From Akkermansia sp. (GTDB taxonomy: Bacteria > Verrucomicrobiota > Verrucomicrobiia > Verrucomicrobiales > Akkermansiaceae), in assembly GCA_017549485.1 (NCBI GenBank), contig JAFYUT010000076.1:1-64000 (forward strand): a DNA stretch of 64,000 bases, given 5' to 3'. Position 1 is the stretch's first letter; each line of letters opens with the position of its first letter. A model generated the notes under the pieces. It saw only the letters and a program-made list of their open reading frames with translations, had not been told where the DNA came from and searched no databases. Position numbers and translations under genes: made by a program. Shown in pieces: positions 9,179-17,588 of this stretch.

Positions 9179-9975
9179 AAAACACTGCATTATTTCTCGC
9201 ATTGACAGCCGTTTCTTTATCTTGGGCCGCAGATTTGCCCACGGTAGATGTTTTTGATGATGAACCTAAGAAACCCGCGCCCAAGGTTGATACGGAGGAT
9301 GAAGATTATATCCCCGACTGGGTGAGTGAGTTGTCCAATTTGCCGCCCGAGGCTCGCCAGCGTTATATTAATCATTTTGCGGCGGCAAAGTGGGCCTATT
9401 CCAAGGGCTCATTTGCTATGTGCGAAAACAGTTTGGCTGTTTGTGAGTCTATTTACGACAAGAATCCCAACGTATGGAATTTGCGTGCTTCTGCGCTGCT
9501 TTCTCAGCAATGCTTTGAAGCTGCCGAACCTTGGCTTAAGAAGGTGCGTGCCTTATATCCGGATGATTCTGTATGCAATTTGAATTACTCCTTGTATTAC
9601 CTTGGCACGGCTCAGTTTGAAAAGTGCTTGGAAGAGGCGGAAATTTTGCTTTCCGAAATCGAGTACAAGCAAGATATGGAGCCGTTGAGACACTCTCTCA
9701 CGTTCAGAAAAGTGCTTTGTCTGGTGATGCTGGATAGGGTGGAGGAGGCCCGCGCATTGGTAAAAGATATTTCTGCGTTGACGTTCACCCCGCTTTATTA
9801 TTACAGTCAAACCGTATTTGCGTTGACGGAGAAGGATAATACAAGAGCCATTCAAGAGATGAAAGCTGCTGATAAAATTTACAGCACGGACCCCTACTTG
9901 GCAACGTATAAACAGGCTTTGATTTTCTCTAAGATAATGGAAAAGTTATCGAATGCTCCGTCATATACTAAGTGA
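9175..9975 (+). CDS. Secreted TPR-like protein, 266 aa
   Basis: Encodes 266 residues with an N-terminal signal peptide (KNTALFLALTAVSLSWA, cleavage probably before ADLP). An acidic stretch follows, then helix pairs that look like TPR repeats from about residue 65 (AAKWAYSKGSFAMCENSLAV; WNLRASALLSQQCFEAAEPW). The start codon overlaps the dxs stop by four bases, implying coupled translation. It is probably a periplasmic scaffold or assembly protein; no enzymatic motif is seen. The family is not certain. Confidence 0.75.
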   Translation: MKNTALFLALTAVSLSWAADLPTVDVFDDEPKKPAPKVDTEDEDYIPDWVSELSNLPPEARQRYINHFAAAKWAYSKGSFAMCENSLAVCESIYDKNPNVWNLRASALLSQQCFEAAEPWLKKVRALYPDDSVCNLNYSLYYLGTAQFEKCLEEAEILLSEIEYKQDMEPLRHSLTFRKVLCLVMLDRVEEARALVKDISALTFTPLYYYSQTVFALTEKDNTRAIQEMKAADKIYSTDPYLATYKQALIFSKIMEKLSNAPSYTK

Positions 9976-10002
9976 GCATCATAGCTGATTCTGCTCTGCC
10001 CC

Positions 10003-10548
10003 ATGAAAGATCGAGATATAGGTACTATTCTCAAAATCAGCCCGTTGGGAGACCACGGGCTGATTGTTGTATGGTGTACGGCCCGACATGGTATTTTGCG
10101 CACGGCTGCCCGCAATGCGCGTAAACCGGGTAGCGATTTTACCGGGCGTATTGATATCTTTTTAGAGTGTGAGGCGGTATTCAGCATGCCCGCTAAGGGG
10201 GATTTGGCTACCTTGCACAGTGTGGAGCTGATATCCCCCAGGCTACCGCTGCGTAGTGATTTGTCTCGTTTGTATTTAGCCGGTTACTTGTGCCGCTTGC
10301 TCATGGCAACGGTAGAGCCCGGGGATGGAAATCCTGAGTGGTACAAGCTTATCTCAGGCGCGTTGGACTATGTAGCTACCTCAACGCCGCGTATGGCTGT
10401 TTTGGAGCATTTTGAAAAACGCTTGGCATCTCTGCATGGTATTTATTTACCCTCTCTCCCACCGCTGCAATCCCTGTTGCAACATTTTCAGTCACTGCCC
10501 GACGGGCGCTTGCAGTTTTTGGATTATACAACAAAAAGCACCGAGTAG
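10003..10548 (+). CDS. recO: DNA repair protein RecO, short form
   Basis: Encodes 181 residues. RecO binds RecR and SSB-coated DNA and helps load RecA in gap repair. The N-terminal OB-fold is recognisable (IGTILKISPLGDHGLIVVWC, then GILRTAARNARKPGS), followed by a helical domain (LSRLYLAGYLCRLL). It is about 60 residues shorter than the usual 240-residue RecO and shows no C-terminal zinc-binding Cys cluster. The stop codon is inside the stem of a terminator, so it closes the run that starts at argC. Confidence 0.8.
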   Translation: MKDRDIGTILKISPLGDHGLIVVWCTARHGILRTAARNARKPGSDFTGRIDIFLECEAVFSMPAKGDLATLHSVELISPRLPLRSDLSRLYLAGYLCRLLMATVEPGDGNPEWYKLISGALDYVATSTPRMAVLEHFEKRLASLHGIYLPSLPPLQSLLQHFQSLPDGRLQFLDYTTKSTE

Positions 10549-10563
10549 CCTCGGTGCTTTTTT
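10535..10563. terminator. Bidirectional terminator between recO and the porin gene
   Basis: The stem AAAGCACCGAG pairs with CTCGGTGCTTTTTT around the loop TAGC. The recO stop codon (TAG, 10546-10548) lies inside the hairpin. T-rich runs on both sides let it serve recO and the convergent porin gene. Confidence 0.85.
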
Positions 10564-10586
10564 ACAATGATAGGCGGAGCTCGCTA

Positions 10587-11855
10587 TCAGAAGTTGAAAC
10601 GAATGGCCGTGGTGAACTCCCAGCCGTTGTAGCAATCGGCGCCGTCTTTGCGTGCGGTGGTGTATTCTGCACCGAACATGAGCTTGGCGGCATCCTTGTG
10701 CTTGGCTGAGGCATACAAATCCACACCGAAGTAGAAAGCGTGCAGGCTATCCACCCAGCTGCTTGCAGTTGTCTGCGTGCAGATGTAGCGGTCTGCCCCC
10801 AGTTTGCAAGCGCCGTCACCGGTCATGGCGTTGTAGCGGAATACGAGATCCATCTGCGGGTGTACGGAGTACACCGGCTGCAGCTGAATGCCCACATTGT
10901 TGGAGCCGTTGCCGTTTTGCTGCTCAAATGCAGCCACGGCGTTAGCCAGGAAGGTGAGCTTGCCTTGCTTGACCTCATAGCCCAGAGAGAGGGCATCTTT
11001 GAACCCGAAACCATAGTTGTTTGCACCGGGCTTGCGGCGGTCATGGTAGGCGTTGTTAAAGTCATGCATGTATTCGGCAGAGATAGCTTGGTAGCCGTTC
11101 TCCGTTACATCGAACTTATGCGTACCCCCGAGAATGAGGAAGCACTTGTCCTCCCAGCCGAATTCGCCTTTCAGACCGCGACCATCGCGGTAGGCATCGC
11201 GGTGGCTGTTGTTCTTGGAGGCACAGGCTCGGTCGTTGGCCATTACCTGCAGGAATATGGTGTCTTTTTTATCCGGTGAGGTGTAGTTGAGCTCTACACC
11301 CCAGTTGGTATCAAGCCCGAACTGGTTGGCTACATAAGAGCGCTCCACACACGGGATATTGGCGTTCGACATGCGGAAGTCGGAGGTGAACAGCGGGGCA
11401 AATTTACCTGCTTTCACGCTCAGGCCTTTTACGGCAGGGATGTTCTGCTTAACCCATACGGAGTAAATATCCGTATAGGTGAAATTGCGCTTGGTGCGTG
11501 CGTTTTTACCGGTGGTATAGGTGCTGCGGGAGGGCAAACCGCCGATGCGGCCGATGATGTTGAACTGTGTGCCGGATTTCATCATCATGTTAAGCCCAAT
11601 CCAAGAGCGGCGGAACTCGCTGTTGAAGGGAGATGCCGTGTCTCTGAGGTGCAGCCCGTTGCTGCCGTTGGGCTGTACGGAGGCCATCTGCCATTGCTCA
11701 CGGTAAGTAAAGTTTACCTTGTTGATGAAGGTGTCTTTGTTTTCGTAGACAACGAGTGCTTTTTTCACGTCGTCTGCCCAGTCGGTAGTAGCCTCTGCTG
11801 CCACTGCCGGCATGGCCACCGGCAGTGCTGCGAGGAGAAGGAGAGTTTTGTTCAT
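10587..11855 (-). CDS. Outer-membrane porin, OprP/phosphate-selective-porin-like
   Basis: Encodes 422 residues. A signal peptide (MNKTLLLLAALPVAMPAVAA) is followed by a sequence of alternating hydrophobic and polar residues rich in Tyr, Asn and Gly, ending in Phe (TAIRFNF), the classic C-terminal residue of beta-barrel outer-membrane proteins. Strand-like segments such as FRRSWIGLNMMMKSGTQFNI and LSVKAGKFAPLFTSDF resemble OprP/O-type 16-strand porins. It is the last gene of a unit with a DASS symporter, a kinase and a receiver, 18 bp after the receiver gene, suggesting it passes the symporter's anionic substrate through the outer membrane. Confidence 0.75.
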   Translation of the reverse strand: MNKTLLLLAALPVAMPAVAAEATTDWADDVKKALVVYENKDTFINKVNFTYREQWQMASVQPNGSNGLHLRDTASPFNSEFRRSWIGLNMMMKSGTQFNIIGRIGGLPSRSTYTTGKNARTKRNFTYTDIYSVWVKQNIPAVKGLSVKAGKFAPLFTSDFRMSNANIPCVERSYVANQFGLDTNWGVELNYTSPDKKDTIFLQVMANDRACASKNNSHRDAYRDGRGLKGEFGWEDKCFLILGGTHKFDVTENGYQAISAEYMHDFNNAYHDRRKPGANNYGFGFKDALSLGYEVKQGKLTFLANAVAAFEQQNGNGSNNVGIQLQPVYSVHPQMDLVFRYNAMTGDGACKLGADRYICTQTTASSWVDSLHAFYFGVDLYASAKHKDAAKLMFGAEYTTARKDGADCYNGWEFTTAIRFNF

Positions 11856-11873
11856 ATAACTGTTTGTTGTGGC

Positions 11874-12347
11874 TTAGCGCAGCTTGGCAAAGAGCGTCTG
11901 CTGGTCAAGTACGCTCATGTACTCGGTGTGGTCAAGCCCCATGTCAAGTACGTAGAGGGTGAGCAGTTTCTTGACAACGCTCAGCAGTTTTTCGGGCTGC
12001 CAAGGCTTCTCGATGTAGTTGTCGATGTGCCCTTCATTGATGGCGTTGATGGTGTCGGCGTGGGTAGCCTGACCGGTCAGCAGTACTTTGCGGGTCTTGG
12101 CAAAACGCTTGTCTGCGGCTACCTTGGCCAGCAAATCGGTGCCACTGGCTCCCGGCATAACCTGGTCAGAGATGACAAGACCTACCAAGTCGCCGTCGGA
12201 GTCAATCTGCTCCATAAGGCTCAGGCAGTCTTCTACGCCGGAGGCTTCTTCGAGACGAATGAGAGGAGTGAGAGCACGCAGGTCTCTCATGACGGAATCC
12301 AGCACTTCCTGCTGGTCATCGATGCATATGATATTAATCTTTTCCAT
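11874..12347 (-). CDS. Receiver-only response regulator
   Basis: Encodes 157 residues. The receiver has acidic pocket D10-D11 (ICIDDQQ), phosphoacceptor D61 (VISDQVMPG), LLTG and the Lys of IEKPW. There is no DNA-binding or enzymatic output domain; a short C-terminal helical stretch follows (LYVLDMGLDHTEYMSVLDQQ). The ATG at 12347 starts the conserved EKINIICIDD and overlaps the end of the kinase gene by 14 bp; the frame continues upstream inside the kinase gene but that is not needed. It should be phosphorylated by the kinase encoded just before it. Confidence 0.9.
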   Translation of the reverse strand: MEKINIICIDDQQEVLDSVMRDLRALTPLIRLEEASGVEDCLSLMEQIDSDGDLVGLVISDQVMPGASGTDLLAKVAADKRFAKTRKVLLTGQATHADTINAINEGHIDNYIEKPWQPEKLLSVVKKLLTLYVLDMGLDHTEYMSVLDQQTLFAKLR

Positions 12348-13764
12348 TGATTTGTTTGGTTGGAAGGTTGATAGAGAAGGTTGTTTCGCCATCGGTGCTG
12401 TTGAGCTCGATGGTGCCGTTGTAACTGTCCACTATGCGGCGGACAATGGATAAACCGAGCCCGAGACCGAAGTCCAAGCCCAGTTTTTTTGTTGTAAAGT
12501 TAGGTTGAAAGATTTTTTCGTGAATTTCTTCAGGAATAGCGGGGCCGTTATTGCTGATAGACACCCGCACATATTCCTCAGGCAGCAGGTGCATGCCCTC
12601 GGCGGTAAAGCTTTCCGTAGAAATACGGATGGTAGGGGAGGGGGTAGAGACCTGTTGCATGGCATCAAACGCATTGTTGATGATGTTGGTCCATATCTGT
12701 ACCAACTCTGTAAGGTCTGCCGTAATCGGAGGGCATGGTTTGAGATCCGTCTCTACCGTGACGTGCTTGAGTTTGTTGGTAAGCAGGTTCATCGCGTCAT
12801 TGACGGATTCTCTTACATCAACGCCCTCTTGGCGGGTGGAGTTACCGCCACCCAACAGTTTAACAGCACGCACAATGCCTGTGGCGTGCTTGGCGGCTAC
12901 CTGCATGTCTCGCAGGTCATGCCCGAGCTCCCAGAACTTGTAATTGAACTTGACATGTCGCACGAACTCCGGCCCGTACTTTACGAGGGTTTTCGTGTCG
13001 GGGATGATGTGGGCCAACACCTTGGCGGCGGCCTGCGGCATGTTGAGCTCTCGCTCGTATTTGCGTGCTAAGGCGCGCAGCTCGCTGGCTGCTACAAAGG
13101 AGGTGTCCTCGTAACCGAATCGGAAAAGTTTGGCATTGAGCTTGTCTTCTTCTTCTAAAAATTCGGCCATGTGGTCTGCCACAAACTCGGTACGGCGGGT
13201 AATAACACCTACCGCATTGTTGAGCTCGTGCGCAATGCCGGCTGACAGTTGAGCGAGGGTGGAGGCCATTTCTGCCCGCTGCAGCAAGCGCTGAGCTTCT
13301 TCTTTTTCTGTCGCGTGACTGAAAATACGAATATTGCGTGCTGCCAGCTCATGCATCAGCACGGGGATGAATTGGTGTTCAAGCGTGCCGTGTTCATCCT
13401 CGTCCACGGCCGGGGTTGTGTCGTCTATGTAGGCAAGCTGTGTATCTTCTACCGCTACGATATCATTGGAACTATGATAGGTGCGGGAGAAGAATGCCTG
13501 TACACACACGTATGAGCCCGGGCCTGCGCGGAACACCTCGTGCTTGCGAGCAATGGCGGCCGGTAAATCCGTGCCGCTGATGGTCTCTGCTTGGCGGTAG
13601 GCCACCAACGCGCCTTCAAGAATCAGGTACAGACGGTGGCATTCTTGTCCCTGTTCCACCAGCATCTCTCCCTGAGAGATGCTGGTGGTACGCCCGGGGT
13701 CGCTGAAGTAGACTCGGTTGAGTCTCTCCAGCGGCGCATTAAGATGTTCGGGCAACAGGCTCAT
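12334..13764 (-). CDS. Histidine kinase with N-terminal cyclic-nucleotide-binding-like sensor
   Basis: Encodes 476 residues and no membrane helix. Residues 15-120 form a Crp-type beta-roll (GEMLVEQGQECHRLYLILEG), suggesting a soluble cNMP or small-ligand sensor. The phosphoacceptor H179 is in LSAGIAHELNNAVGVI, and a helical stretch follows. The C-terminal ATPase has the N box (IINNAFDAM), the F-box-like NFTTK and the G2 box GLGLGLSIV. It lies 24 bp after the DASS symporter gene and overlaps the receiver gene by 14 bp, so all are probably co-expressed. Ligand unknown. Confidence 0.9.
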   Translation of the reverse strand: MSLLPEHLNAPLERLNRVYFSDPGRTTSISQGEMLVEQGQECHRLYLILEGALVAYRQAETISGTDLPAAIARKHEVFRAGPGSYVCVQAFFSRTYHSSNDIVAVEDTQLAYIDDTTPAVDEDEHGTLEHQFIPVLMHELAARNIRIFSHATEKEEAQRLLQRAEMASTLAQLSAGIAHELNNAVGVITRRTEFVADHMAEFLEEEDKLNAKLFRFGYEDTSFVAASELRALARKYERELNMPQAAAKVLAHIIPDTKTLVKYGPEFVRHVKFNYKFWELGHDLRDMQVAAKHATGIVRAVKLLGGGNSTRQEGVDVRESVNDAMNLLTNKLKHVTVETDLKPCPPITADLTELVQIWTNIINNAFDAMQQVSTPSPTIRISTESFTAEGMHLLPEEYVRVSISNNGPAIPEEIHEKIFQPNFTTKKLGLDFGLGLGLSIVRRIVDSYNGTIELNSTDGETTFSINLPTKQINGKD

Positions 13765-13788
13765 GTGTGTGTATCAAGGTTTGTTTTA

Positions 13789-15627
13789 TCAGCCGAAGAA
13801 GCCGGCGCTGCCAAGCAGGGTCATCATGACGATGGTGATGGCAAGGCCCAGCAGACACAGAATGGTGCCGGAGATAGCCATGCCCTTCTGCTCGATGTGG
13901 CCGGTGGCATAGGCCATGGCATTGGGCGGGGTGGAAATCGGCAGAGCCATGCCCAGAGAAGAGGCAAAGGCCACCGTTACCAGCAGGGCTACTGCACCGG
14001 CGCTGTCCATGGAGCCGGCGGCCAACATGGCGCTGGCTACACCACCCAGAATCGGTACCAAGAGGGCTGCGGTTGCCGTGTGGCTCATGAAAGTAGCCAT
14101 GAACAAGCAGATGCAGCTTGCACCGATGAGCAGAATGGTGGAATCCCACGTACCGAACGGAATGGCGTTAATCATGTCTTTAGCCAAGTTAGTCTCACTG
14201 AGGGCTACGCCGAGGGCGAAACCACCGGCTACCAGCCACAGTACATCCCAGCTCATGGCCTTCAAATCCTTCTTGGTGATAACACCGGTGATGGAGAATA
14301 CGGCAATGGGGATAATAGCCACGGAGTTTGAGTCAAGACCATGGTACTCCTTGGGAATTATCCACATCAGGATTGTAACGATGAAGGTGATGTAAACAAT
14401 GATAGCCTTGGGGGTCTTGAGGAACTTGCCCTTCAGCTCGGTAGAGAGGTCGAGGCTCTTCTGAGAAATCGGGAACATCTTGAGCAAGACAAACCATGCT
14501 ACAAGGAGCATGACCACAACAAAGGGAATACCGAAAGCCATCCACTTACCGAAGGAAACATCCAGACCGATGTCCTGCATGAATTTAAGCGCAATAGCGT
14601 TGGGCGGCGTGCCGATGGGGGTGCCGATGCCGCCTACGTTGGCGCCTATGGGAATGCAAAGAGCAAATGCAGCACGGCCACGATCCTCAGGCTTGAAGAG
14701 AGCCAGTACCGGGGTGAGCAGGGCAAGCATCATGGCAGCGGTTGCCGTGTTGCTCATGAACATGGAGAATACGGCCGTAACGGTCATGAGACCGAGCAAT
14801 ACGTACTTGGGATTGGTGCCGAACGGCTTGAGCAATACTCGTGCCAGGTTGACGTCCAAGCGGTACTTGGTGGCGGCATCTGCCAAGAAGAAACCACCGA
14901 GGAAGAGCAGAATGATGGGGTCTGCAAAGGTTGCAAAAATGCTCTTTTGCTGGGTCAGGTTGACAATCTTAACGTCTTTGAGAGCCTTGCGATTTTCGGA
15001 GGTGTTAAAGCCGTTGGATGCACCGTAAAGCTCATCGGCAGCGGCCTTGTAGTCAGCCATCAGCTGGTTGTCAGCCTCAGTCTTGTTTTCTTTCTTCTCC
15101 AGTTTGGAGGCAGCCTTGGCACACTTGTCTGCGTAGTTCATGTAGCTGCTGCTGACAGTCATGTACAAATCATCGTTCGTGAGCTGGCCTTTTTTGGTGA
15201 GCTTGGTCTTAACATCTGCCTTGATTTGGGCGAGCGGAGACTCCAAGATTTTTGCGCCGGGGGTTTCCGGATCCGGGGCTTCAACAAACTTCTTGACGGC
15301 CGTCGGGCATGCTTCGGGTGTTACCACGTTCTCGATAACGCTGTACACTTCTTTCATTTCAAATCTCTTTTCTTTCAAGAAGTTCAGAGATTGGTTGGAG
15401 GTAGCGAACAGAGTAAGCGCGATAACGGCAACGGAAGTTGTCCAAATCGGAATAACCTCAAGAATCCACATCAGAGCGGCGAAAATGAACAATGCTACCA
15501 CACGGGCCTGAATCGGGTTGATTAAGGTTTCTTCTGGTGTGTTAAGCATGTCCGGCAGGAATAGCGCGCTACCACTCAGGAGCAGCACGACAAACAACTT
15601 GATCAGAGTTTTTTGATTACTTGACAT
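13789..15627 (-). CDS. DASS-family (SLC13-like) sodium/anion symporter with a large hydrophilic insert
   Basis: Encodes 612 residues with about 11 helices. Both substrate/sodium sites are present: SNTATAA (292-298) with GTPPNA (339-344), and SHTATAA with STPPNA in the second half. DASS members carry dicarboxylates, citrate or sulfate. Unusually, residues 80-228 between early helices form a Lys/Ala-rich soluble insert of about 150 residues with two Cys (107, 169), absent from compact family members such as INDY. The next recognisable segment, FADPIILLFLGGF, follows directly. First gene of a four-gene unit with kinase, receiver and porin. Confidence 0.88.
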   Translation of the reverse strand: MSSNQKTLIKLFVVLLLSGSALFLPDMLNTPEETLINPIQARVVALFIFAALMWILEVIPIWTTSVAVIALTLFATSNQSLNFLKEKRFEMKEVYSVIENVVTPEACPTAVKKFVEAPDPETPGAKILESPLAQIKADVKTKLTKKGQLTNDDLYMTVSSSYMNYADKCAKAASKLEKKENKTEADNQLMADYKAAADELYGASNGFNTSENRKALKDVKIVNLTQQKSIFATFADPIILLFLGGFFLADAATKYRLDVNLARVLLKPFGTNPKYVLLGLMTVTAVFSMFMSNTATAAMMLALLTPVLALFKPEDRGRAAFALCIPIGANVGGIGTPIGTPPNAIALKFMQDIGLDVSFGKWMAFGIPFVVVMLLVAWFVLLKMFPISQKSLDLSTELKGKFLKTPKAIIVYITFIVTILMWIIPKEYHGLDSNSVAIIPIAVFSITGVITKKDLKAMSWDVLWLVAGGFALGVALSETNLAKDMINAIPFGTWDSTILLIGASCICLFMATFMSHTATAALLVPILGGVASAMLAAGSMDSAGAVALLVTVAFASSLGMALPISTPPNAMAYATGHIEQKGMAISGTILCLLGLAITIVMMTLLGSAGFFG

Positions 15628-15713
15628 AGCTGATAATTAGTTTACCTCTGCACAGGGAGAATGCCGACACCCACGCAGGCGCGTGCGCGTGCGACATGCC
15701 TTGTGCGCTTTGT

Positions 15714-15742
15714 ACTATACAATATTCTACCCGTTTTTGCAA
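15714..15742 (-). promoter_or_regulatory. Sigma-70 promoter of the DASS-kinase-receiver-porin unit
   Basis: On the minus strand TTGCAA (15737-15742), a 17-bp spacer, and TATAGT (15714-15719). It leaves a leader of about 80 bases before the symporter ATG, long enough for post-transcriptional control. Confidence 0.7.
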
Positions 15743-15772
15743 GTTTTACTTGTATTTTCATAATAAAAAATG

Positions 15773-15806
15773 AAAAAAAGAGAGGTGATGTTTTGCATCA
15801 CCTCTC
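15773..15806 (-). terminator. Intrinsic terminator of the AspT-type transporter gene
   Basis: An 11-bp perfect stem (GAGAGGTGATG/CATCACCTCTC) with a 5-base loop is followed by seven T residues on the minus strand, 22 bp after the stop codon. Confidence 0.9.
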
Positions 15807-15828
15807 ATGCAGAAGCTAGGGAAAATTG

Positions 15829-17427
15829 TTATGCCATTTCAACGAGGAGCTGGGCCAGTACCGTCATCATGATGAGGGCGATGGGGTAGGCCGTAGAGTA
15901 GGCAATAACCGGTTCCTGACTTTCGGTTTGCGATGTTATGGCTCCCAATGCCGGGGTGGATGTCTGAGAGCCGCAAATACATCCCAGCGTTTCGGCGATA
16001 TCCATTTTCAGCATGCTGCGGGCCACAAAGTAACCGATAAAGAGCGGTAACATCGTGATGGCTGCACCTACCAAGAACATGGAGAAGCCGTTCGTGGCCA
16101 AAGTTTCTACCAGTTTTTCACCGCCGTTGATACCGGCGCCGGCCAAAAAGAGCATAAGCCCCAGCTCTTGTACGAGTACACGCGTGGGCCTCGGCATGAA
16201 GCCGGCGATGGGGCCGATTTTGCCGAAGTGCCCCAGCAGCAATGCTACAACCAACGGGCCACCTGCCATACCCAGTGAGAATCCCTTACCCCCGCCTATG
16301 CTGAAAGTAACACTGCCTAACAATAAACCAAGCACCAAACCTCCTGTCAGCGAGAGTACATCGGCGGCGTTGATGGCTGCACTGCGGTGCCCGCATTCTT
16401 TTTTGAAAACGCTGATAGCCTCGGGGGTGCCTACAACGCGTAATACGTCATTGCGGATGATTTCGGTATCTGCCGAGGGGATAAACGTGTTACCCAATCT
16501 GGTGATTCGTGATACGGTGATGCCGTAATGCCCGAGTGTGTCTAAATCCTTCAGGGTACGGTTGTTCATTTTATCTGCCAGTACGATGACTTGAGCATCT
16601 TCATCCTTACAAATAAGAGCATTGCTCCCGTTGTTGATGAAGTGGCCTAGGATGGCGGCATCATGTGCTATTTTGTCGCGTTCCCCAATCATCAGAACCT
16701 CATCATTGATGTTGAGGGTATCTGTGGGGCGGATGGGACGCAGTATACCGTCTCTCAATATGCGCGTTATGCGGCTGCTCATACCGGTGTTGAGTATGAC
16801 CTTTTGCAGGTCTTGCCCCAGTACTTCAGGGTTAGTGCAGCAAACATTGCGTGCAATAATGGCATGCGGGTCCGCATCTTTGTCTTTGTTGTTTTTGTTG
16901 AGGTCTTTGCGGAGAATGCGGGGCAACAGCTGAACAAAGAGCACAATGCCGATAACGCCGAAGGGGTATGCCAAGCCGTAGCCGATGTTGATGACGGATT
17001 CATCGTACCCTGCGGCTTTTGCTGCATCCAGAGATGCGGCAAGTGCCGGGGTGCTGGTGCAGGCCCCGGCAAAAAGACCTGCTGCTACAGTTAAATCAAT
17101 GCCCAGTAACTCACACAATCCCCAAGCCGTTAACCAGCCGGCCAACACAATAGTGCTTGCTAAAATGATTAAATTTTTGCCTCTGCTTTTCAGGGAGGAG
17201 AAGAATCGGTTGCCTACCCCCAACCCCACGCAATATACAAACAAGGCCGTGCCTATGGCTGATATACCTGCCGGTATGCTCAGCCCGTAGTGGCCCGCAA
17301 CCATAGCTACAAATAATACGCCCGAGCTCCCCAACGAAATGCCTTTGATGCTGATGTTGCCCAGTGCCAACCCCAAAAAGAGGATGCTGAAGAGTACCAG
17401 TGTCGGATTACTTAAGAGTGATTCCAT
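15829..17427 (-). CDS. AspT/YidE-type transporter with two TrkA-C domains
   Basis: Encodes 532 residues with the two-fold layout of the aspartate:alanine exchanger family: about five helices (residues 5-180), two RCK_C/TrkA-C-type cytosolic domains (about 200-360, including GLVISRIT-like strands and RNDVLRVVG), then about five more helices. Each half has the TSTPAL signature (ACTSTPALAASLDAA; GSQTSTPALGAIT). The frame opens earlier at a GTG (17463), but that codon overlaps the -10 box, so the ATG at 17427, preceded by AAAAAGG, is chosen. Substrate is unknown; small carboxylates or amino acids are likely for the family. Confidence 0.88.
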   Translation of the reverse strand: MESLLSNPTLVLFSILFLGLALGNISIKGISLGSSGVLFVAMVAGHYGLSIPAGISAIGTALFVYCVGLGVGNRFFSSLKSRGKNLIILASTIVLAGWLTAWGLCELLGIDLTVAAGLFAGACTSTPALAASLDAAKAAGYDESVINIGYGLAYPFGVIGIVLFVQLLPRILRKDLNKNNKDKDADPHAIIARNVCCTNPEVLGQDLQKVILNTGMSSRITRILRDGILRPIRPTDTLNINDEVLMIGERDKIAHDAAILGHFINNGSNALICKDEDAQVIVLADKMNNRTLKDLDTLGHYGITVSRITRLGNTFIPSADTEIIRNDVLRVVGTPEAISVFKKECGHRSAAINAADVLSLTGGLVLGLLLGSVTFSIGGGKGFSLGMAGGPLVVALLLGHFGKIGPIAGFMPRPTRVLVQELGLMLFLAGAGINGGEKLVETLATNGFSMFLVGAAITMLPLFIGYFVARSMLKMDIAETLGCICGSQTSTPALGAITSQTESQEPVIAYSTAYPIALIMMTVLAQLLVEMA

Positions 17428-17454
17428 AGACCTTTTTGCGTTTTGTCGCGCATT

Positions 17455-17483
17455 CCTATACACTCAGTCGGTGTTTTTGTCAA
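17455..17483 (-). promoter_or_regulatory. Sigma-70 promoter of the AspT-type transporter
   Basis: On the minus strand a perfect TTGACA (17478-17483), a 17-bp spacer, and TATAGG (17455-17460). It excludes the upstream GTG at 17463 as a start codon. Confidence 0.75.
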
Positions 17484-17529
17484 GCTGTTCTTGTAAAATG
17501 ATGCGTGTTGCCCTTGTGATACGGTATGC

Positions 17530-17562
17530 AAAAACCCCGCCGATGCGTGGCGCATGGCGGGG
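17530..17562 (-). terminator. Intrinsic terminator of the GreA-fusion gene
   Basis: A GC-rich stem (CCCCGCC-G-ATGCG pairing with CGCAT-GGCGGGG, one bulged base, loop TGG) is followed by five T residues on the minus strand, 26 bp after the stop codon. Confidence 0.88.
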
Positions 17563-17588
17563 TGAAAATCTGAAATGTTGCTCAATTA

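Noticed and set aside
14341-15525. Open frame of 394 codons antisense to the DASS symporter
   Set aside because: Its translation is Gly/His/Cys-rich and motif-free, while the opposite strand has clear helices and transporter signatures.
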